Shown: in pieces, positions 13,701 through 17,141 of the stretch | Numbering within the stretch: position 1 is the first letter of the stretch | Layout of the letters: the number at the start of each line of letters is the position of its first letter | Assembly: GCA_002702945.1 (NCBI GenBank) | Contig: PADF01000014.1 | Span: 11,621 to 28,761 of the forward strand | DNA from: Methanobacteriota archaeon | GTDB taxonomy: Archaea > Thermoplasmatota > Poseidoniia > Poseidoniales > Poseidoniaceae | Length of the DNA: 17,141 bases | Direction: 5' to 3' | The notes under the pieces: generated by a model | Databases searched by the model: none | What the model saw: only the letters and a program-made list of their open reading frames with translations | Told to the model about the DNA's origin: nothing | Position numbers and translations under genes: made by a program

Positions 13701-16147
13701 TGGCAGGAAGGCAAATTGACAAGGCCGTTTCTCTTCACAGTAGATTGCAAAGCGAAGTAACCACAGCAAACGGTCAAACTCTTGAAAATGGAGTGGAATA
13801 TTACGCACTAGTAGTAGTTGAATACAACGATGGGCGTCTTGGTATACCATCTCTACCGATAGGTCCTGCTTCACCAAGTGATGAGATTCCAAGCCCACCT
13901 GAATGGGCGCAAGCGGGTCCACATGAAGGCGGTGATGATGGAGATCTAGATTTAGAATGGAAGAGATGTACTGCACTTGATTTGGCTTATACAAATATTT
14001 ACACTTCCACTATAGAAATAAATGATGTACTAGGACTCACATATGAGGAATCATTACCTCCAAGTGAAGGTAATTCTACCATATTAAACCTAAATCCTGG
14101 CCGCCCTTATTGGATTGGTCTAACTTGTGTTGACCAAGCGGGACAAGAAGACCTGCTTAATGCCACAATTATTGGGCCAGTTGTTCCAACAGGTGGATTG
14201 AACGATCTCACACCACCGCCAAGATTAGAAAATGTTGAAGCAATAGATACGCCAAATGATGATGGAGGCCGAGTTACCATATCATGGGACATAAGTACTG
14301 CAGATGATTGTACATTCTATGCCGTATGGATTAGAGAGAACACACCCAGCATAACTGTTGTAGGTTTGCCTTTAGACGATACCGGATTCTCACAAGCTGA
14401 AATTATTGATGATTGCTCAACTAATTCCACAATCGTTGACGGGTATGATGGCACTTCTCTACAAGATGGGCAATCATATCTTGTGGCAGTTGTAGCATAT
14501 GATGATTGGTTGAATGTCGATCTAGTTGATGTTGAGATTGTTGAAGTTACTCCATTTAGAAATACAGTGGGTCTTGGAAGTATTCCAGATAGAATAGGAA
14601 CTATCACTGCATTTGACCATCCTAATGATGATGGAACTGCAATTGATGTGATTTGGACAATTTCTACTGCTGATGATTTTGCTTACTACATTGTTTGGGT
14701 TGCAGACCAACCTGTTGAAGATTTAACTGAGGCTTGGATAGAATTTGGCGATGATGAATCAAAGTGTGGCTGTTTGAAGATTGATAAACAATGGATTGAT
14801 GAAGATAAAAATCCTATTCAATTGACAATATCCACTGCATTATATGGAAATCAAGGTGGCATGATGGATTTAACTCAAACAACTCCTCAATTAATAAAAC
14901 CGGATATTGAGTTATTCACAACAGTTACAGTTCACGACATAAAAGGAAATGTCCATCTTACAGACTTGGTTCAAGCCTCGACCACACCTATCAATAATAT
15001 CCAAGACACCACTCCTCCTGAAAGAATGGATAATCTCAGATTGACAGATAGGCCTAAGGATAATGGTTCAGCATTACTTCTTGACTTTGATTTGAGCGAA
15101 GTTAGCGATGTTGCTTCATACGAAATTTATGCTGCCACGTGGTCTTTCCAAGGAATCACTGCAGGAAGTGATGGACCTACATCTCCTATTGCCGTGCTTT
15201 CTAGAAATCCTGAATTACCACTAGTTATCGATTTAGTCGCTGGAGACCAACCTGTAGTTACTGGCCAAAAAATATGGGTTGCTGTCGTAGTAAGAGATTC
15301 AGCTGGAAACGCATTCGAACAAAATTTGAATGTGGTTTCTAATCAGTCAATAGATGATGGATTCGATAGCAGTGGTGATTATTTAGAACCTGTTGAAGAT
15401 GTTTCATTAAATTGGATAGATGAGAATAAAATTCTAACCTCTTGGGAGCATTCGAATGATGGCGATGTTAGAGGATATCAAATTTATATCTCCACTGAAG
15501 ATTTCTCTTCGACTGATGATGCTACTTTGATTGACTTTGTGCAAGCCTCGAATACCTTCTTGATTTCTATTGATAATTTTGAAGACTTAACGAATGATAC
15601 TAGCTGGTATATTGCCGTTTCTCCTTTCGATGAAATTACAAATAGAAATATGGTAGAAGCTGTAAAGATCGACCCAGTAACTGCAACAGGAGAAGAAATT
15701 AATCAACCTGCAGATGATTCAAATGATTTTTCATCACTACTTACTCCACCTAATTTAATCGCTGCTGGATTAGTTCTTCTAGCACTATTCCTAGTCATTG
15801 CAATAGTAAGAACAAGAGGAAATCAAAGATCTAGGAATAAGTCATGGGAATTACAAGAAGCAACTTGGGGCATTCAAGATGACTTTGGCTCTTGGGACGA
15901 TATTGACCCAATGATGCCTTCTACTCCTCAGGCGCCTCCGCCAAGTGTATCTCAAACACAATCCAATGATATTTACAGTGCTGCCCAGCGTATTGATTCG
16001 AATCCATATGGACGTGAAACATATCAACCTCAACAACCAGTCTTACAACCTCAAAATCAGAATATTTTGAATGACTTGACTGGTGGCGAGGCTAGTGCAC
16101 CTATCAAACCAAAGATTGATACTTCATTTTTGGATGACTTGCTTTGA
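7799..16147 (+). CDS. Giant exported beta-propeller/FN3 surface protein
   Basis: A 2782-residue protein, about half of this window. Residues 1-40 are a Sec signal peptide (KRKK, a hydrophobic stretch, then VSA before H41) with no lipobox. Residues 41-180 look like a beta-sandwich. About 185-1770 is a long run of propeller-type repeats of the form 'GIARFD..S.SWLSTW...NGLPSN...I....LYIAT..', resembling the Reg_prop sensor-propeller repeat and other LVIVD/WD-like blades. About 1770-1914 is another beta-rich segment. Six FN3-like modules span 1915-2650, one membrane helix is at about 2652-2674, and a 108-residue cytoplasmic tail rich in Gln, Pro and Asp ends FLDDLL. No enzyme domain is visible; adhesion, ligand sensing or cell-surface structure is inferred. 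ATG 7799 is preferred over TTG 7796. The stop overlaps the next gene's start. Confidence 0.88.
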   Translation: MKTEISPKLSGLKRKKSLFLVNLMLISLMSPMLIVSPVSAHQTENDVIWEKQGSNDTGWVQLDTVGANPSIGLQASTNWALEFAPGAEISNLTMEIRVDGSDNLLIEEPVITASDIGINLFDWSGLGMLGSSDSFDGLNPHSGRLSPNSEAGASWTLPAGAEITELIVEALAPVDPAVSFEPVNLEITDYAIHFVDGRLYLAVANSLLIIDYNNNPKIIDIIEFQDSGDIVDIEIDAANLALHILTSGDFFHAISLVDTSELTPLPDTISSSSDPVAESVQYEQFFIASDGNVYASNQERISVFNGATWSDAYAKTTAGSALDIIEAGNVLYFSFEDEGVIRWDMNTNSALSTWTTANNLHSDSISEFLISGNQLLMASKDNGLARYDWSSGFWLSTWSSSNWLNSNYIGDLVLSNNILYILSGDALHSYNTANGIFQQTYQLSDFGLNGDAGDDLILWPNIGPRSPTNDMVLVSDGFGLLAELTPGNTPLQTGNMLIASGPTSANMQDAVELDDVVFIAADGFINRYDTTQSRWLNPTFIGDNVNQLTSDGSFVYIAGQNSGAHKMHSNGSLLQTWDTSIGLDEDEVISIAVSSNNLVTLSSDAISKIDLSGISPIEVFDIPSIGLNDLAIYGDIAYIATDDIGLARFDLTNDSFLTPWGSTGVNNADNVPLAVQGDILHLGLPGYGVVRKDLSTGEILIPLTESIGGGGNGFDFLPSDNIFALISDGSNIYIGTDSGAVKWDGNQPLNFQGDGSSWTRQPSQFFDFTLLGSEIYVGTNIGVCRYPTSTVDIDDCMNVYDGMPNWATYSVGTDGSRVYGGTTQGVGILTISPFDVIDTWEAGEDTDNAPVEVIGDIAYIGLDGIGIARYDIPTNSWLPTWTEYSGGPSGNEILDPGNGDVTGLVADLRPNHIWIGGDDGFQLIDVINQTEIYDIEKNDQLYLGNGDPFQMTIHNNIMYYHQGSSSNSVYRIDVANFTGLSNIDAGIQLDDNSGDAWGMGLVGDTLMVSVASNGGFPDYYDGRGGIAQWDILNDDWGADILPSGQVDRVTAHETSNGQMWISWGENKLDLYAQNNSLIGSWDSDDGLNFPIREIVEYNGEVLFATEDGIARFDPSSSSWLSTWEEGNGLPNNAGEEIYEIWTNGVDLVVGGGDGSSWQGFQGGAISHWNGTSWNVFGSQGQGGIQRGYPITMAECGGVLNVGIYDSDGGIEQLDLASSTITGTFTRATLGEGRVSGVACDTSTDTLYVAFYSDEEPIKKYSYTSGQWLPDITTQTHNLPSDRIWWDAIGYDSGKLVVGHGLGQEGSNVIGGGYSIITTSGASTSQVNFNGQGSSVTSFQWLGNEWLIGQAGGSSGYSHVDLLGPNGQTVMYNLPGLVSGQITTMTGNNTHVWVTTIGENVGFGQSTGAGVLQGEKISTGEIEWQYGWTLPANSRAADTQLVGTDLYISTYPSGLMKLDTLTGDLLPMRGALHNNMDGLKLVGTDLIIGLQGNFGSSAGVQIFDTTTDTFGNGRLLAGLPSNIVNGIEVSTDVVYIATNGGIGRWSLQTNDWLNPLTTTDGLPSNLVEDMLFDDPYLWVATPSGLAQMDTVNGSTNVLTSANGMLGTSSWGLIKTTDNLGNVQIHVSHDGAGSERPGVTSVDGLTGLVSQTHRFDQLPSNTVTAVASDWWGLHIATDVGPLTHWNGLSSQFEDGRASWQIPSWPIERMVSNGDEIMAIGNNIATIIEARTASHSSIKTFILPDDQISGGAITSENVWITTETSGLYGWMNNPQWTEVERFELRRADPLNMGFNLVTKDITDMAHPGMVIELANLTNSITLDSDIGTSGVHGLLFQGIPLAFTSPVSGAATWAQSNSLKYNVTLNLSDDQSIQQNLQSAINNAVQINGTKFVQLNLRSITNGSLQIRLTYDYIKLETPVNMVDLIDRPDDGGETLTASWTLVHDDDFSRYLIYVNEGPFTTGASITEADLAGRQIDKAVSLHSRLQSEVTTANGQTLENGVEYYALVVVEYNDGRLGIPSLPIGPASPSDEIPSPPEWAQAGPHEGGDDGDLDLEWKRCTALDLAYTNIYTSTIEINDVLGLTYEESLPPSEGNSTILNLNPGRPYWIGLTCVDQAGQEDLLNATIIGPVVPTGGLNDLTPPPRLENVEAIDTPNDDGGRVTISWDISTADDCTFYAVWIRENTPSITVVGLPLDDTGFSQAEIIDDCSTNSTIVDGYDGTSLQDGQSYLVAVVAYDDWLNVDLVDVEIVEVTPFRNTVGLGSIPDRIGTITAFDHPNDDGTAIDVIWTISTADDFAYYIVWVADQPVEDLTEAWIEFGDDESKCGCLKIDKQWIDEDKNPIQLTISTALYGNQGGMMDLTQTTPQLIKPDIELFTTVTVHDIKGNVHLTDLVQASTTPINNIQDTTPPERMDNLRLTDRPKDNGSALLLDFDLSEVSDVASYEIYAATWSFQGITAGSDGPTSPIAVLSRNPELPLVIDLVAGDQPVVTGQKIWVAVVVRDSAGNAFEQNLNVVSNQSIDDGFDSSGDYLEPVEDVSLNWIDENKILTSWEHSNDGDVRGYQIYISTEDFSSTDDATLIDFVQASNTFLISIDNFEDLTNDTSWYIAVSPFDEITNRNMVEAVKIDPVTATGEEINQPADDSNDFSSLLTPPNLIAAGLVLLALFLVIAIVRTRGNQRSRNKSWELQEATWGIQDDFGSWDDIDPMMPSTPQAPPPSVSQTQSNDIYSAAQRIDSNPYGRETYQPQQPVLQPQNQNILNDLTGGEASAPIKPKIDTSFLDDLL
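8344..13110 (+). repeat. Propeller-repeat region of the giant protein
   Basis: Diverged blade-like units of about 40-45 residues recur through roughly 1590 residues. Clear copies read GLARYDWSSGFWLSTW, GIGIARYDIPTNSWLPTW, DGIARFDPSSSSWLSTW and GGIGRWSLQTNDWLNP. They are often followed by a GLPSN-type turn and a VYIAT/LWVAT strand. At that unit size the region would hold on the order of 35-40 blades, enough for about five or six propellers; this count is an estimate, not an alignment. Confidence 0.6.
13541..15748 (+). repeat. Array of six FN3-like modules in the giant protein
   Basis: Modules begin near residues 1915, 2032, 2138, 2262, 2404 and 2529. Most open with Pro, then 'D.P.DDGG....SW' and, about 15 residues later, a Tyr-rich strand such as YLIYVNE, FYAVWIRE, YYIVWVAD, YEIYAAT and YQIYIST, which is the FN3 B- and C-strand pattern. 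The second module is the most diverged and carries a cysteine pair. Confidence 0.65.
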
Positions 16148-16830
16148 TGGTCGGTCCAAAGAGTGCTGTTTTCACAACCGTGAGAGCGAGGAACGGTGAA
16201 TTATTTCACTTAGATTTACATCTCGAAAGACTTGCAAAACATGCTAAAATACTTGGAATCGAAGTTCCAGAAGTAATCATACCTAGCGAACTAGAAGGGT
16301 TAGTGCGTATCGAAATTCATTCTGATCGAGTTTCATTTGACGTAAAACCATTCTATCAAGAAATACATATGGAGGCTGAAGGGATTACAGTGCCTGCTCC
16401 GCGCTGGACTCGAAAAGTGACTGGTACCAAGCATGGAGATTGGCAGCCATATCGGGAAATTACTCAAAATGTGTTTGCAAAAGGTGCGGATGTTGGTTTA
16501 CTAGTTCATGATTATTGTATAATAGACGGCGACAGAGTCATGCCTCTAGTTCTAGATGATGATGGAGTTGTTTGGGTTAGCGATAGTAAATTAGGTGGGG
16601 TTTCTTCAGTAACTTTTGATGTCTGTAAAAATGCCATAAAGGAGGCTGGGTTTGTAATAAGTTCAGGTAGATTGAACGAAAGAATGGTAGCTAGAGCGAA
16701 AGAAATTGTTCTACTTGGCACTGGAATGGGTGCTGCAAGATTAACAGTTTTAGATGATGTTGATATCGGGGATGGAAGTGATAATCTGCAACAGGTTTGT
16801 ATTTCTGCTCTAGGAGAAAATTGGTATTAG
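16147..16830 (+). CDS. Class IV aminotransferase / aminodeoxychorismate lyase-like protein
   Basis: A 227-residue protein of the fold-type IV PLP enzymes (branched-chain aminotransferase, D-amino acid aminotransferase, aminodeoxychorismate lyase PabC). The N-terminus FTTVRARNGELFHLDLHLERL (9-29) with AKILGI is typical. K95 in TGTKHGDW sits where the PLP-binding lysine is expected, and AKEIVLLGTGMGAARL (184-199) matches the C-terminal phosphate-binding 'AdEvFltGT' loop. The middle is unusual: the 'G.V.E....N.F' signature reads IIDGDRVMPLVL, so the conserved Glu appears as Asp and the Asn is lost. The protein is also shorter than the usual 270-300 residues. Its ATG overlaps the giant gene's TGA (TGATG), implying translational coupling. 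A PabC-like role is possible; reduced or changed activity is equally plausible. Confidence 0.75.
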   Translation: MVGPKSAVFTTVRARNGELFHLDLHLERLAKHAKILGIEVPEVIIPSELEGLVRIEIHSDRVSFDVKPFYQEIHMEAEGITVPAPRWTRKVTGTKHGDWQPYREITQNVFAKGADVGLLVHDYCIIDGDRVMPLVLDDDGVVWVSDSKLGGVSSVTFDVCKNAIKEAGFVISSGRLNERMVARAKEIVLLGTGMGAARLTVLDDVDIGDGSDNLQQVCISALGENWY

Positions 16831-16881
16831 ACTCTCAACCTTATTGAAAGCCCGACTCATGGGTTGACTTGAGCGAGTATT

Positions 16882-17141
16882 ATGGTTGACAAGATTGTTT
16901 CTTTAAGACAGTCTTTGATAGATAATGAATTGATTGGAATTTCTGCGTTTAAATTCGGCTCTCCCGATGAAATTTTATTCATTTCCGGTGGCCCAAAATC
17001 GCATCTGTCAAACTCGTCAATGATTTGTGGGCCAAGTAATTTACGAGTTTTAATTCGTCAACCAACAAGAACCGTTATGCCACCCTCAAACAAGCACAGT
17101 CCTATTGAAGGAGAATTAAAATTAAATTATCAAAAGTTGCC
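16882..17141 (+). CDS. 5' end of an unidentified gene, cut by the window edge
   Basis: An open frame from the ATG at 16882 to the last base, 86 complete codons with no stop. An in-frame TGA four codons upstream (16870-16872) makes this ATG the first available. The translation begins MVDKIVSLRQSLIDNELIGI and continues with FGSPDEILFISGGPKSH and a Pro/Ser/Asn-rich stretch; it shows no signal peptide or membrane helix. I do not recognise the family from this fragment. It lies 51 nt after the class IV aminotransferase gene on the same strand. If that neighbour is a PabC, a chorismate-utilising partner would be a natural hypothesis, but nothing in these residues shows it. Confidence 0.6.
   Translation, partial: MVDKIVSLRQSLIDNELIGISAFKFGSPDEILFISGGPKSHLSNSSMICGPSNLRVLIRQPTRTVMPPSNKHSPIEGELKLNYQKL

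Noticed and set aside
7978..14710. Numerous open frames on the minus strand and in other plus-strand frames inside the giant gene
   Set aside because: They lie wholly within the giant coding frame, have no start signals or recognisable domains, and show low-complexity Ser/Pro/Ile composition expected of antisense shadows.
16849..16867. Possible hairpin CCCGACTCATGGG between the aminotransferase and the last gene
   Set aside because: The stem is only three base pairs and no T-tract follows, so it is not a credible terminator or regulatory hairpin.

Overview
The window reads as an AT-rich archaeal chromosome segment, most likely from a marine planktonic euryarchaeon of the Poseidoniales (Marine Group II) type. 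The reasons are very tight gene packing, overlapping convergent gene ends, TATA-like elements 25-50 nt upstream of starts, occasional GGAG ribosome binding sites, a MaeB-type malic enzyme fusion, and a giant exported beta-propeller/FN3 protein anchored by one C-terminal helix. The lineage is inferred from gene content and style, not from a marker gene.

Layout. 1-1640: a plus-strand Nudix hydrolase of the asymmetric Ap4A hydrolase type converges on a minus-strand pair, a DUF2203 protein followed by a PduO-type cob(I)alamin adenosyltransferase. 1727-3319, all minus strand: a two-helix membrane protein, a five-helix membrane protein with a TPR-like tail, and RlmH (23S rRNA pseudouridine methyltransferase). 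3320-3400: a compact divergent promoter with one palindromic TATA-like core midway between two starts. 3401-5316, plus strand and probably one operon: a small Trp-rich protein, a glutaredoxin/GST-fold protein resembling membrane-associated prostaglandin E synthase 2, and a protein with a degenerate formylglycine-generating-enzyme (FGE) fold plus two C-terminal membrane helices. 5297-7615, minus strand: the malic enzyme-phosphotransacetylase fusion, whose 3' end overlaps the FGE-like gene by 20 nt. 7616-7798: divergent promoter region. 7799-16147: a 2782-residue surface protein (signal peptide, about 1600 residues of propeller repeats, six FN3-like modules, one membrane helix, 108-residue cytoplasmic tail). 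16147-16830: a class IV aminotransferase-like protein whose start overlaps the giant gene's stop by one base. 16882 onward: the 5' end of an unidentified gene that runs off the window.

Functionally this is mixed core metabolism (malate to pyruvate, cobalamin cofactor, nucleotide sanitation, rRNA modification) with two less ordinary parts. One is the three-gene operon with a redox-type GST-fold protein and an apparently non-catalytic FGE-like membrane protein. The other is the giant propeller protein coupled to a PLP-enzyme homologue. No tRNA, rRNA, CRISPR array, insertion sequence or attachment site was seen, and no gap between genes exceeds 200 nt.
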